NCBI GenBank assembly: GCA_964371945.1
Contig: CAYJPA010000009.1
Span: 22,488-86,487, forward strand
Length of the DNA stretch: 64,000 nucleotides
Source: CAYJPA01 sp964371945
GTDB lineage: Bacteria; Chloroflexota; Chloroflexia; Thermomicrobiales; UBA6265
Direction of reading: 5' to 3'
Of this stretch, positions 37,982 to 46,522 are shown in pieces. The notes beneath the pieces are model-generated. The model saw only the letters and a list, made by a program, of their open reading frames with translations. It did not search any database and was not told the origin of the DNA. Every line of letters starts with the position of its first letter. The first letter of the stretch is position 1. The translations under genes were made by a program, and so were the position numbers.

Positions 37982-38695
37982 GTGAGCTTGTCGCTCGAGA
38001 TCGGAATCGCAAAGGTCAACAAGTACGCGTCGCGCGAAAGCGGAGACACCGCGGAGGTCGTCGAACGACCGGGCGGGGGCTTTTCGATCGTTGTCGTCGA
38101 CGGCCAGGGCAGCGGGGGCGGAGCGAAGGCGCTGAGCATGTTGCTCACCGCCAAGGCGGTCATGCTGCTCAAAGAAGGCGTGCGTGATGGCGCGGTCGCC
38201 AGAGCCGTTCACGACACGTTGTTGACGCATCGGGGGGGAAAGGTCTCCGCGTCGCTTGACATTCTGTCGGCAGACTTGAAGCACCGCGGACTGGTGCTTA
38301 CCCGAAATGGCTCCAGCCCAGCTTTTGTCGTTCGCGGCGGGATCGCCACGCGCGTCCCCGCTGAACAGGGACCGATCGGAATCTATCCATTCACCCGGCC
38401 GAGCGTCTTGAGCTTCCCACTCGAAGCCGGACTTCAGGTATGGGTGCTGACCGACGGCGTCATTGCCGCCGGCAAGCGATGGCAAGCTGAGCAGCTTTCA
38501 TTGGAGTCCCGAATCGAAGAGTTCTCGTCGCTGGAACTGTCCGCCATGTGCCAAGCGAAACTGCTCCTGGAGGCCGCGGTCGATTTGGATCGACAGCGCC
38601 CCTCGGATGATATGACTGTAGCCATATTGCAGATCTCCGAAGGAGTTTGCGAGCCCCAGGTCCGGACGTTGCAGTTGAGCATTCCGATCCCCTGA
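37982..38695 (+). CDS. SpoIIE-family (PP2C-like) serine phosphatase
   Basis: 237 residues forming a single SpoIIE/RsbU-type phosphatase domain without sensors. Metal-binding aspartates appear in VVVDGQGSGGGAKALSMLL (motif DGxGxG), in the central strand ADLKHRGLVLTRNGSSPAFV, in VLTDGVIAAG, and in RPSDDMTVAILQI. Such enzymes dephosphorylate anti-anti-sigma factors; no STAS or anti-sigma protein is nearby. GTG 37982 is the minimal start; TTG 37946 with GGAG 4 nt upstream would add 12 residues. It is followed by a P-loop gene after 33 nt. Confidence 0.85.
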   Translation: MSLSLEIGIAKVNKYASRESGDTAEVVERPGGGFSIVVVDGQGSGGGAKALSMLLTAKAVMLLKEGVRDGAVARAVHDTLLTHRGGKVSASLDILSADLKHRGLVLTRNGSSPAFVVRGGIATRVPAEQGPIGIYPFTRPSVLSFPLEAGLQVWVLTDGVIAAGKRWQAEQLSLESRIEEFSSLELSAMCQAKLLLEAAVDLDRQRPSDDMTVAILQISEGVCEPQVRTLQLSIPIP

Positions 38696-38728
38696 GCTCG
38701 ATCTCGTTGCGGTCGGGAGGAGGCTGAA

Positions 38729-39097
38729 GTGAATCAAGGGCAGCGGATCGTCGTCGTCGGATCTTGTGCGTCAGGAAAATCGACCCTTGTTGCCGCGCTC
38801 AGAGCATACGGCTTCGATGCCTACGCCTGTGCGCAGGAGCATAGTGGGATCAAAACGCTCTGGAGGCATTACAACCCCGATTTGGTCGTTTTGCTCGAAA
38901 CCGACCTACGAACGATTAGATCGAGAAGATCGCCGACCTGGCCGTCAAATCTGTATCGCGTTCAGCGAAGACGTTTGGCCAGCGCCCGTTCCGCGGCGAA
39001 CGTCATCATCAATACCGCTACGACAGATATTCCGACGTCAGTCGAGCTTGTTGTCGACGAACTGGCGGGTCGAACAAAGCGAGACGAACGGGCTTGA
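38729..39097 (+). CDS. Small P-loop NTPase/kinase-like protein
   Basis: 122 residues with Walker A GSCASGKSTLVAALRAYGF at residues 11-29 and a second strand LVVLLETDLRTIRSRRS, the layout of small kinases of the AAA_18/shikimate kinase type, but without a recognisable LID or substrate motif. GTG start with GGAGG 5 nt upstream. Lying 33 nt behind the SpoIIE phosphatase, it is probably cotranscribed, so phosphate signalling is a guess only. Confidence 0.7.
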   Translation: MNQGQRIVVVGSCASGKSTLVAALRAYGFDAYACAQEHSGIKTLWRHYNPDLVVLLETDLRTIRSRRSPTWPSNLYRVQRRRLASARSAANVIINTATTDIPTSVELVVDELAGRTKRDERA

Positions 39098-39110
39098 TCG
39101 CTTCGCGTGA

Positions 39111-39139
39111 TTGTCGCGGACGGATCGCCCAACTAGAAT
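39111..39139 (+). promoter_or_regulatory. Promoter giving a leaderless mRNA for the SBP gene
   Basis: TTGTCG (39111-39116), 17 nt spacer, TAGAAT (39134-39139), then 6 nt to the ATG at 39146. Confidence 0.6.
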
Positions 39140-39145
39140 CCCTGC

Positions 39146-40849
39146 ATGATGTCGATGGAACCATTCCATGCTCGTCGTTTCCGGCCGATTTTCTTTCTGG
39201 TGGTCGTGCTCATGATGGCGTTTGGCGGCAGCCAAGCGCTCGCTTCCGCTTCTTCAGGCGTTCGAACCCACGGACTTGTTACGAGCCACTCAAATGAACC
39301 GATCGTACTGGAGGCGGTCGATGAAGCCCGGAATGCCTCGCCAAGCGGCGAACAGGTCCTTCGCATTGCGGGTCCGACCGACGGACCGGAGTCGCTCGAC
39401 CCGGCGTTGTCGCGCGACTTATCCAGTGCGTTCCTCATTCGCCAGATCTTTCGCGGCCTGACTCGACTCGACAAGGATCTGAATCCAGTGCCGGAGCTCG
39501 CCGACCGGATCGAAATCAGTGCCGACGGGTTGGTCTACACCTTCCATATCAGGTCGAATGCCACCTTTCAGACCGGTAGGGCCATCAATTCCGACGATGT
39601 CGCCTTTTCGCTCTCGAGAGCGGTAAACCCAGCCACCGGCAACGGCGATCCGGCATCGCTCGGAGGTCCGACCTTTCTCTCCGATATTGTTGGCTTCCAG
39701 GAGGTACTGAGCGGTAGTGCCGGACTCTTGAGCGGAGTGCGGGCGATCGATGCGAGCACTGTTGAGATCAGGCTTTCCGCTCCCCGTTCGACCTTTTTGA
39801 TGAAGCTCGCCTCGGCGCCCGGTTCGATTGTCGATCCCGACGATCTCGCCAGGAGCGACGATTGGCGACTTAAGCCAAACGGGTCCGGGCCGTTCGCCGT
39901 CTCTTCGTGGGCACCCGACGACAACATGATCCTCACTCGATATGATGACTTCTTCGCGGGCAAACCGCCGATTGAGCGGGTCGAAATCCGACTCGGATCG
40001 AATGCGCTCCAAAGTTTCAATCTCTACCAGTCCGGTCAAATCGATATCGATTCGGTCAGCGTTAGCGGCATCGATCGCGTCATGTCTGCTGAAAGCGGGA
40101 TGAGCGACCAGGTCACCGTTACTCCGCTGTTCGCGGTCGACTACATCGCGTTTCGAACGGATATCGCCCCGCTGGACGATCCCCAGATTCGGAAGGCACT
40201 TCAGCTTGGCTTTCCCCGCGACAAGATCGCGAGCGTAAGCTTTGACGGTCACCTCGAGGCGGCAGCGGGGCTGATCCCTACTGGAATGCTGGGCCAAACG
40301 TGGCCGGTCATGTGGCCCGAATACGATTTGGATGCGGCCAAAACGGCAATTGCCCAATCCAGTTACGGATCGGCCGACAAGGTTCCACCCATTCAGATCT
40401 ACATCGCCGGCTACTTCGGAGCTGAGTCGCTGCGCGATTTTGTGAGGGATTCGCTCGGGTTGACGATCGAGGTCATCAATGTCGATTGGCCCGAATTTGT
40501 GAATGGACTCGCGAACCAAATCTACCCGGCGCACGAGCTTTATTGGGGCGCCGACTATCCAGATCCCGAAAGCTTGCTCGGCTCGCTCTTCGGCACGGGT
40601 AATCCCGACAATTATGTCGGCTACAGTAACCCCGAATTTGACCAGCTGCTCGCCGAAGCCGCGGTCGAACAAGACGGAACCGCTCGCGCCGCGCTCTACA
40701 CGCGGGCACAACAGCTCCTCGTCGACGATGCCGTTATTATCCCGCTTTATTACGATGTCGCGTTCACCTTGCAGCAGCCCTATGTCCAAGGACTCGAACT
40801 GACTGCTCTCGGCATCTTGCGACTCGATTCGGTCTGGCTGGAGCGCTGA
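39146..40849 (+). CDS. Peptide/nickel-type ABC transporter substrate-binding protein
   Basis: Secreted SBP_bac_5 (OppA/DppA) family protein of 567 residues. The N-terminus has a signal peptide: basic FHARRFRP, hydrophobic IFFLVVVLMMAFGGS, cleavage near ALA-SAS. The family core is evident in RIAGPTDGPESLDPALS, FRGLTRLDKDLNPVPELAD and VYTFHIRSNATFQTG, and the C-terminal AALYTRAQQLLVDDAVIIPLYY. There is no lipobox Cys, so it may be freely secreted. No permease or ATPase lies next to it, so it is an orphan receptor. Leaderless promoter immediately upstream. Confidence 0.93.
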   Translation: MMSMEPFHARRFRPIFFLVVVLMMAFGGSQALASASSGVRTHGLVTSHSNEPIVLEAVDEARNASPSGEQVLRIAGPTDGPESLDPALSRDLSSAFLIRQIFRGLTRLDKDLNPVPELADRIEISADGLVYTFHIRSNATFQTGRAINSDDVAFSLSRAVNPATGNGDPASLGGPTFLSDIVGFQEVLSGSAGLLSGVRAIDASTVEIRLSAPRSTFLMKLASAPGSIVDPDDLARSDDWRLKPNGSGPFAVSSWAPDDNMILTRYDDFFAGKPPIERVEIRLGSNALQSFNLYQSGQIDIDSVSVSGIDRVMSAESGMSDQVTVTPLFAVDYIAFRTDIAPLDDPQIRKALQLGFPRDKIASVSFDGHLEAAAGLIPTGMLGQTWPVMWPEYDLDAAKTAIAQSSYGSADKVPPIQIYIAGYFGAESLRDFVRDSLGLTIEVINVDWPEFVNGLANQIYPAHELYWGADYPDPESLLGSLFGTGNPDNYVGYSNPEFDQLLAEAAVEQDGTARAALYTRAQQLLVDDAVIIPLYYDVAFTLQQPYVQGLELTALGILRLDSVWLER

Positions 40850-41746
40850 GTGACATCTGGAACAGCGAGGGTGGGCGCCCAGCCAAGCGCGGTCATCCAA
40901 GATCTCACCGAGCGCGATGTCGACGGACTACGCTTTGGTTTGTGGTCCAAATTGTCGAACGACGACGTCAAGCGAGGAATCTCCCAGTTCCCTGGGCGGT
41001 CGGTTTGGCTGCCGGAAACGCTCGAGTACGCGGTCGTCATCCCTTGGCGCCACCGGGACGAAGTCGCCAATGTGGTTGAGCTCTCGGCGGTGCGACATCC
41101 GGCGGCAATGCTCGAGGCTGTGGTTGAACGAAGCAGTCGACTGGGTGCAAACGTTGTGATCTCGATTGAGATCGACGAGATACGGCAGCCCGCGTTTTAC
41201 GAGCGGGCCCAATTCGAGCTGTTGGAAGAGGTCATTACCTATGAACTTGACTGCAGAATCGCACCTCCTTTGCGGTCTGGCGGGATGCGATTCCAGCATG
41301 TTGACGCCAGGAACGACGCCGATCGGAAGCTCTTGGTTCGGCTCGACCATACAATCTTTCCGTGGCTTTGGTGGAACAGCGAAGCCGAATTTCTGGTATA
41401 TGCGGACGCCCCGGGTGTCGAGCTGTTTGTCGGCTACGACGGCGACGAGCCCGTTTCCTATGTCGGGGTCACCTCCTATCTCGGGTGGGGCCATCTGGAT
41501 CGGGTTGCGGTGCTGCCGCACAGGCAAGGGCAGGGGCTGGGCGCGGAAGCGCTGAGCTTTGCGGTCAGCCGGTTGATGCACGCCGGCTCGCTCCGGGTCG
41601 GACTCAGCACGCAGCGTGAGAATCGTCGATCCCAACGGCTTTACGAACGATTCGGCTTTCGGCGGGCGACATCGAATGACTACAGGCTGTACGGGAGGGT
41701 GCTCGAGCTGCCGCGAGGTCTTGGAAGCATCACCGAGATGAAATAG
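40850..41746 (+). CDS. GNAT-family N-acetyltransferase
   Basis: 298 residues. The C-terminal half is a good GNAT domain: LFVGYDGDEPVSYVGVTSYL, then the acetyl-CoA loop VAVLPHRQGQGLGAEALSFA (R/Q-x-x-G-x-G), and SQRLYERFGFRRA. The N-terminal 150 residues are a divergent extra domain, perhaps a second degenerate GNAT fold. GTG start follows the SBP stop immediately with TGGAG 6 nt upstream, so it is translated from the same mRNA. Substrate unknown. Confidence 0.85.
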   Translation: MTSGTARVGAQPSAVIQDLTERDVDGLRFGLWSKLSNDDVKRGISQFPGRSVWLPETLEYAVVIPWRHRDEVANVVELSAVRHPAAMLEAVVERSSRLGANVVISIEIDEIRQPAFYERAQFELLEEVITYELDCRIAPPLRSGGMRFQHVDARNDADRKLLVRLDHTIFPWLWWNSEAEFLVYADAPGVELFVGYDGDEPVSYVGVTSYLGWGHLDRVAVLPHRQGQGLGAEALSFAVSRLMHAGSLRVGLSTQRENRRSQRLYERFGFRRATSNDYRLYGRVLELPRGLGSITEMK

Positions 41747-41785
41747 CGCATTGAAGGCGATCGCTGGGCGGGGGCAAAACGGATC

Positions 41786-42850
41786 ATGGGCAGTAGCTTC
41801 GGGAAGATTTTCAAGCTCACGACATGGGGCGAATCGCATGGCCCCGCACTCGGAGTGGTGATCGAGGGGTGTCCAGCGGGAATCCCGCTGACCGTCGAGG
41901 ATATTCAGTTGCAGCTGGACCGGCGCCGGGTGGGACAGAGCGCGGTCACCTCGCCGCGCGGCGAAATGGATAGGGCCGATCTGCTCTCCGGGGTGTTCGA
42001 AGGAATCACCACGGGAACGCCGATCTCGCTGATCACCTACAACAAGGACGCCGATTCATCGAAATACGATAACTTGCGCGACGTCTTCCGTCCCGGGCAC
42101 GCGGACTACACCTATTGGGCGAAATACGGACACCGCGATCATCGTGGCGGCGGGCGATCGTCGGCTCGCGAAACCTGGGGACGGGTCGCCGCGGGCGCCA
42201 TCGCGCGAAAGATCATCGCCACCGCCGGGGCCGAGGTTTACGGTTTCGTGCGCGAGATCGGCGGCATCCAAATGGAGAGCTTCGATCGAGGCCAGATCGA
42301 GCAGAACATCGTGCGTTGCCCGGATCCGATCGCCGCGCAGAAGATGATCGACGCCATTCTCGCGATCAAAGAGGAGCACGATAGCCTGGGCGGCGTCGTC
42401 GAGGTTCGCGCGGCCGGCGTTCCAGTCGGATTAGGTGAGCCGACGTTCGACAAACTGGACGCGTTGATCGCACAGGCGATGCTGAGCATTCCGGCGGTCA
42501 AAGCGGTCGAATTAGGCGGGGGCTTTGCGGTGACCCGTTCACGAGGATCGATGTCGAACGACAGCTTCTACGTCGAGGATGGACGGGTTCGCACGCGGAC
42601 GAACAACGCCGGAGGCACGCTCGGCGGGCTTTCGAGCGGCGAGGAAATCGTCGTCCGGATCGCGGTCAAGCCGACCTCGTCGGTCGCGCGAGCGCAAGAG
42701 ACCGTCGACACGTCGCTACAGCCACGAACTATCCTGGTCGAAGGCCGCCACGACCCGTCTGTTTGTCCCCGCGCCGTGCCGGTTGCGGAAGCTATGCTCG
42801 CGATCGTGCTCGCGGATCTCATGCTGCAGAACCGGAGCGCACGGATCTAG
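41786..42850 (+). CDS. aroC: Chorismate synthase
   Basis: Last step of the shikimate pathway: converts EPSP to chorismate with reduced FMN. 354 residues. N-terminal MGSSFGKIFKLTTWGESHGPALG, RRRVGQSAVTSPRGE, the signature GHADYTYWAKYGHRDHRGGGRSSARET, and C-terminal HDPSVCPRAVPVAEAM are all present. No other aro genes adjoin. Convergent with the methyltransferase after 5 nt. Confidence 0.97.
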   Translation: MGSSFGKIFKLTTWGESHGPALGVVIEGCPAGIPLTVEDIQLQLDRRRVGQSAVTSPRGEMDRADLLSGVFEGITTGTPISLITYNKDADSSKYDNLRDVFRPGHADYTYWAKYGHRDHRGGGRSSARETWGRVAAGAIARKIIATAGAEVYGFVREIGGIQMESFDRGQIEQNIVRCPDPIAAQKMIDAILAIKEEHDSLGGVVEVRAAGVPVGLGEPTFDKLDALIAQAMLSIPAVKAVELGGGFAVTRSRGSMSNDSFYVEDGRVRTRTNNAGGTLGGLSSGEEIVVRIAVKPTSSVARAQETVDTSLQPRTILVEGRHDPSVCPRAVPVAEAMLAIVLADLMLQNRSARI

Positions 42851-42855
42851 TCGAC

Positions 42856-43644
42856 TCAGCGTGGTTCGGCCGCGAAGATCAAACGTTCCGATGCGTCGTC
42901 GTAAGGATCGAGGTCATACGAGCCGTAAATTTGCCATTCCTTGAAGCCGGCCAGCTGAAGCATGAGCTCCAGTTCGTGGCGGTGAAGGTATCGCAAATCG
43001 AACGAGGTGGCGATGCGATTGAGTGTTCCATTGGGCGACGTCAGGTCGTACCAAACGCGCGTCTGTATGGTTTGATTGCTGGTCGAGAGCTTGCGGGCGG
43101 AGAATTTGTCGACCTGCGTTCCGTCCTCCCTCGTCCAAACGCCTTCGTGGGTCACGCCGTGCCCAAGCATCTGCAGCACGTCCAGAGTCGGGTTGAAGAC
43201 GTCGATCAGGAGCTGACCACGCGGGTCGAGCGCGGCATGGGCCGAACGCAATGCTTGAATCTGCAGAGCGGGATCGCTAAGGTGAAGCAATCCGTTCAAA
43301 CTGAAGAGCACAATTCCAAATGGGCCACCCGGTGCAACGTTCGCTTCTTCCATTTTTCCTTCATGGAGCGTGATCAGGCGCTTCTGTTTCTGGGAAGATT
43401 TGCTCGCCGCCCGCGCCTGTTCGAGCATTGCCGGTGAGGAATCGACACCGGTGACGCGAAAGCCCGCGTTTGCGATCGGCCTGAGAATTCGACCGGTGCC
43501 GCAACCCAGTTCCAGCACCGGATCGCCGGCCGACTCAATGCTGTTCAGATAGAACTGGATGTCGTCGCCGAAGCCGTCATGCTCCAAATCGTACAGATCG
43601 ACGATCTCGGCGTAAGGATCGGAGGGAGCCGGCTGACTGCTCAT
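42856..43644 (-). CDS. Class I SAM-dependent methyltransferase
   Basis: 262 residues with the Rossmann motif I VLELGCGTGRILRPIANAGF near 45-65, the acidic end of strand 2 (VTGVDSSPAMLEQAR), motif post-I FGIVLFSLNGLLHL and motif III PRGQLLIDVFNPTLD. Small-molecule methyltransferase of unknown substrate. Divergent from smpB; its -10 box (TACAAT, minus strand 43657-43652) lies 7 nt before the ATG, implying a leaderless mRNA. Confidence 0.9.
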   Translation of the reverse strand: MSSQPAPSDPYAEIVDLYDLEHDGFGDDIQFYLNSIESAGDPVLELGCGTGRILRPIANAGFRVTGVDSSPAMLEQARAASKSSQKQKRLITLHEGKMEEANVAPGGPFGIVLFSLNGLLHLSDPALQIQALRSAHAALDPRGQLLIDVFNPTLDVLQMLGHGVTHEGVWTREDGTQVDKFSARKLSTSNQTIQTRVWYDLTSPNGTLNRIATSFDLRYLHRHELELMLQLAGFKEWQIYGSYDLDPYDDASERLIFAAEPR

Positions 43645-43651
43645 GAACCGG

Positions 43652-43702
43652 ATTGTAGCCGGAAGCGCTCAGATTGACGCCCAATCGCCGCCAACCTATA
43701 GT
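43652..43702. promoter_or_regulatory. Divergent promoters sharing overlapping -35 elements
   Basis: Plus strand toward smpB: TTGACG (43674-43679), 17 nt, TATAGT (43697-43702), 6 nt to the ATG. Minus strand toward the methyltransferase: GCGTCA (43680-43675), 17 nt, TACAAT (43657-43652), 7 nt to the ATG. The two -35 boxes share five bases, so only one polymerase can bind at a time. Confidence 0.6.
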
Positions 43703-43708
43703 CAGGAA

Positions 43709-44200
43709 ATGTCGACAAGAGCAGCATCAGCAACAACACGTGAACGTCCGGCCGATCGAGTGGTCACTTCGAATCGTCGCGCCCTCCATGAATACAGCAT
43801 CACTGACTCGGTCGAAGCGGGGATCGTTTTGACCGGAACGGAGATCAAATCGATCAGGGCCGGCAAAATGTCGATCACCGAGGCGTACGCACGGATCATC
43901 GACGGCGAGCTCTGGTTGATCGGGGCGCACATTTCGCCCTACACCCACGGCAGTTACACCAATCACGATCCAGACCGGCCGCGGAAGCTGCTGGTGCACC
44001 GGCAACAAATCCGCGAGCTTAAGGAAAAAGTCGAACAGAAAGGGATGACGCTTGTGCCGCTCCGGATCGCGATCCGAGGCGGGCGGGCCAAGGTCGATGT
44101 CGGCGTCGGACGCGGCAAGAAGCTGTGGGATAAGCGAGACGCGTCGGCGGAACGAGATGCGAACCGGGATATTGCTCGTGCGATGCGCGACCGTGAGTGA
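43709..44200 (+). CDS. smpB: SsrA-binding protein SmpB
   Basis: Binds tmRNA and positions it in stalled ribosomes. 163 residues: ALHEYSITDSVEAGIVLTGTEIKSIRAGK, the HISPYTHGSYTNHDPDRPRKLL block and the C-terminal VDVGVGRGKKLWDKR tail that inserts in the mRNA channel are typical. The tmRNA gene itself follows 370 bp downstream, with one small gene between. The AGGAA next to the ATG is too close to act as a Shine-Dalgarno; the promoter spacing predicts a leaderless transcript. Confidence 0.96.
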   Translation: MSTRAASATTRERPADRVVTSNRRALHEYSITDSVEAGIVLTGTEIKSIRAGKMSITEAYARIIDGELWLIGAHISPYTHGSYTNHDPDRPRKLLVHRQQIRELKEKVEQKGMTLVPLRIAIRGGRAKVDVGVGRGKKLWDKRDASAERDANRDIARAMRDRE

Positions 44201-44215
44201 GCGAGGGCGATAACC

Positions 44216-44518
44216 GTGATCGACCATGTGGTGCTGTTGAAGCCAAAACCCGACGTGGATGGACCCAAATTATCCGCGCTGTGGAGCGGGTTGGGCGCTC
44301 TTAGGACGAGGATTCCGGGAATCGTTTCGATCCACATGGGAGAGAACGTGAGCCCGGAAGGCAAGGCCCAGGGGTTCACGCTCGGATTCATTGTGACCTT
44401 CGAGAGCGCGGAGCACCGCGATGCTTATCTACCGCATCCCGATCATATCGCGGTGGTGCCCTTGGTGCGGGTGGTCGCGGACGATGTTTTGGTGTTCGAC
44501 CTTGAACGACACCCTTAA
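44216..44518 (+). CDS. Stress-responsive Dabb (dimeric alpha/beta barrel) protein
   Basis: 100 residues with the Dabb pattern: MIDHVVLLKPKPD strand, helix, IPGIVSIHMGENVS, FTLGFIVTFESAEHRDAYLPHPDH and the terminal ADDVLVFDLE strand. The GTG start follows smpB by 15 nt so it may be cotranscribed. Bound ligand unknown. Confidence 0.85.
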   Translation: MIDHVVLLKPKPDVDGPKLSALWSGLGALRTRIPGIVSIHMGENVSPEGKAQGFTLGFIVTFESAEHRDAYLPHPDHIAVVPLVRVVADDVLVFDLERHP

Positions 44519-44524
44519 TGGCAA

Positions 44525-44553
44525 TTGACCAGGAACCCAACTTGACGTATTAT
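44525..44553 (+). promoter_or_regulatory. Promoter of the tmRNA gene
   Basis: TTGACC (44525-44530), 17 nt spacer, TATTAT (44548-44553), about 13 nt before the mature 5' end at 44567. Confidence 0.75.
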
Positions 44554-44566
44554 TGACAAAGACCTC

Positions 44567-44927
44567 GGGGATGTTTGGATTCGACGGGGTTGTGCGTTAG
44601 GTAGATGCGTGCCGAGGCGCCCATGGCCTCGTAAAAATGGGCAACAAAGTAACTGGCACAAACCAGCTTGCTTACGCTGCTTAAGTCACAGACCTCTAAG
44701 TAGCGCGTCTGACCGGACTTCTCCCTGCCGGGACCGAGGTCAGGCGTAACCAAGGTAAGGGTGCGATCGTCTAGTCCGCCGGTGCGCGACGATCAAAGGC
44801 AGTTCGGCTAACTCGAGCGAGATCCTGTTGGCGGGAGCTCGCCCGGGCACATAAAACGCCAACTACGCACGTAGTAGGCTACCGGCGAGCAGTTCTGGAC
44901 GGGGGTTCGAATCCCCCCATCTCCACC
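44567..44927 (+). ncRNA. ssrA: Transfer-messenger RNA (tmRNA)
   Basis: Rescues stalled ribosomes with SmpB. The 5' end GGGGATGTTTGGATTCGACG is diagnostic; GGGGATG pairs with CATCTCC at the 3' end (44918-44924), followed by discriminator A and CC, with C in place of the final A, so CCA is completed after transcription. The T-arm GGGGGTTCGAATCCCCC is intact. The tag frame starts at GGC 44640 and reads GNKVTGTNQLAYAA, ending in TAA at 44682-44684. One-piece tmRNA. Confidence 0.96.
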
Positions 44928-44935
44928 CGAAGGTA

Positions 44936-44973
44936 CGAAACCCCTGAGCAATTCAGGGGTTTCGGCGTTTTTT
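44936..44973 (+). terminator. Intrinsic terminator after tmRNA
   Basis: CGAAACCCCTGA pairs perfectly over 12 bp with TCAGGGGTTTCG around the loop GCAAT, followed by GCGTTTTTT. It begins 9 nt past the mature tmRNA end. Confidence 0.93.
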
Positions 44974-45099
44974 GGAGATGGTTGCGGCAGGAATAGAGTC
45001 CAAACGTAGCACGCCGTACAGAGAAGATTTTGTGCTTCCCAGCGAAGCCGCTAAACTAGATACAACCCTGCCCTAATTGCGTTCGAGGTGATCGAGATC

Positions 45100-46260
45100 A
45101 TGAAGCGCACACGCCGAACTGAGATTCCCCGGCTCCTTGCGTTGATCCTTGTTGCCGTCGTTGTCGTCGGCGCGATGGCCATTCAGGCGCCAGCTCAAGC
45201 TCGCGAGAACGGCGTCTATTCAAAGAAGACCAGGCATACGCTCACCGAGCCATTCTGGGGCTACTGGGTCACCCACGACGGCCCGTCGCGGTTCGGGCTG
45301 CCGGTTTCTGAGCCAATCAAGTCCGAAGACGAGCAAGTGCAGTATTTTGAATTCGGCGTGTTGACCACAAAGGAAGAAGAAGTCGAGCGGATCAACGCGG
45401 GCGAGCTCTTGATGAAGCAATTGGAATCAAGGTCACCGACCGCTGAAAGCCCGAGTGCCGATCAACCCGGCGCCACCCCGAGTGCGGTTGATTCGCAAGT
45501 GAGCTTGGACTCAAAACCTCCGGCAAAACTGGTCACTTTGATCAAATCATATGTTTCGGAGAATGGCGGTAGAGAGCGCTTCGGCAAGAGCTTGAGCGCG
45601 GCGTACGTCGACGGCGAATCGGTCATCCGGTGGTACACCTACGCGCGCGTCGAGGTCACCGGCTTGACCAAACCAGAAGTAACGCTGGCGCCGGTCGGAC
45701 TAGAGCTAGCTCAGGCGCTCGACGTCAAGATGGACCGGGTGAATCGCGGCGGCCTGCAAACGCTCGACCTGGAGCGACCCGGAGCTCATTACTTTGTAGG
45801 GGATGGCACCGTGCCCGAGGCCGCGGGCGAATTTGAACCCGCGGGAATCATCATTCCGTCGATCGGAATGGATGCGGCAATTGAGGACATCGACATCGTC
45901 GAAGGTGTCATGGGCGTGCCCGAGGATCCCTGGAAAGTCGGTTGGTACCAGCAGCTCAGCGCTCCGGGATTGAACGGCAACGCGGTCATGGCGGGGCATG
46001 TCGATTGGTGGGGTATTGGTCCCACCGTGTTCTACAACCTGTCCGGGATTCAGATGGGCGCGGCCGTGTACGTCGTTGATGAGAACGGTGCAGGGGCGAC
46101 CTATCTTGTTTCAACGATCGATGAGGTTGCCGCGGACACGAACGCCGCAGACATCGTCGGGGCGACCGACATCCCGACCCTCACGTTGATTACCTGCACC
46201 GGCACATTCGATGGCGCGCACTACACCTCGCGCCTGATCGTCAAAGCGACACGAATCTAG
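45100..46260 (+). CDS. Secreted class E/F-type sortase with N-terminal repeats
   Basis: 386 residues: an N-terminal signal anchor (LLALILVAVVVVGAMAIQAPAQA), then two copies of a 50-residue repeat. Copy one has GYWVTHDGPSRFGLPVSEP ... VQYFEFG; copy two has SYVSENGGRERFGKSLSAAYV ... RWYTYARV. This repeat is common in Chloroflexota exoproteins. The C-terminal sortase domain carries catalytic His in VMAGHVDWWG, Cys in LITCTG and Arg in SRLIVKATRI. No LPXTG-like substrate is in the window. ATG 45100 (GAGG upstream) over GTG 45088. Unusual is the fusion with the repeats, which may bind wall glycans. Confidence 0.88.
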   Translation: MKRTRRTEIPRLLALILVAVVVVGAMAIQAPAQARENGVYSKKTRHTLTEPFWGYWVTHDGPSRFGLPVSEPIKSEDEQVQYFEFGVLTTKEEEVERINAGELLMKQLESRSPTAESPSADQPGATPSAVDSQVSLDSKPPAKLVTLIKSYVSENGGRERFGKSLSAAYVDGESVIRWYTYARVEVTGLTKPEVTLAPVGLELAQALDVKMDRVNRGGLQTLDLERPGAHYFVGDGTVPEAAGEFEPAGIIIPSIGMDAAIEDIDIVEGVMGVPEDPWKVGWYQQLSAPGLNGNAVMAGHVDWWGIGPTVFYNLSGIQMGAAVYVVDENGAGATYLVSTIDEVAADTNAADIVGATDIPTLTLITCTGTFDGAHYTSRLIVKATRI

Positions 46261-46294
46261 CCGGCCGCGACTGACGCCGCGTCTGATCGTCAGG

Positions 46295-46522
46295 TTACCG
46301 GCTGGTTTGGTATTGGTCCAAGCGACGGCGATACGCGAGTCTGCCCATTGGCCGCACGACGACGGAGTGTGACCGGCGGCTTGCGGATGAGTTCAAGCGA
46401 CGCCGCAACAATTCAATTGCGGCCGCCTCAGTATGTCCGGGCGCTTCCTGGGCGGCGCGATCGAGCCAGTACGCGAGGAACTGTCGCTCTCGTCCGGTCA
46501 ACATCACACGCTTCCCGCTCAT
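46295..46522 (-). CDS. Small basic protein, function unknown
   Basis: 75 residues; the first half (LTGRERQFLAYWLDRAAQEAPGHTEAAAIELLRRR) is a helical segment recalling the start of a LuxR-type helix-turn-helix but too short to classify; the second half is Arg/Ser-rich. GAGGGG lies about 9 nt before the ATG. Possibly spurious. Confidence 0.4.
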   Translation of the reverse strand: MSGKRVMLTGRERQFLAYWLDRAAQEAPGHTEAAAIELLRRRLNSSASRRSHSVVVRPMGRLAYRRRLDQYQTSR

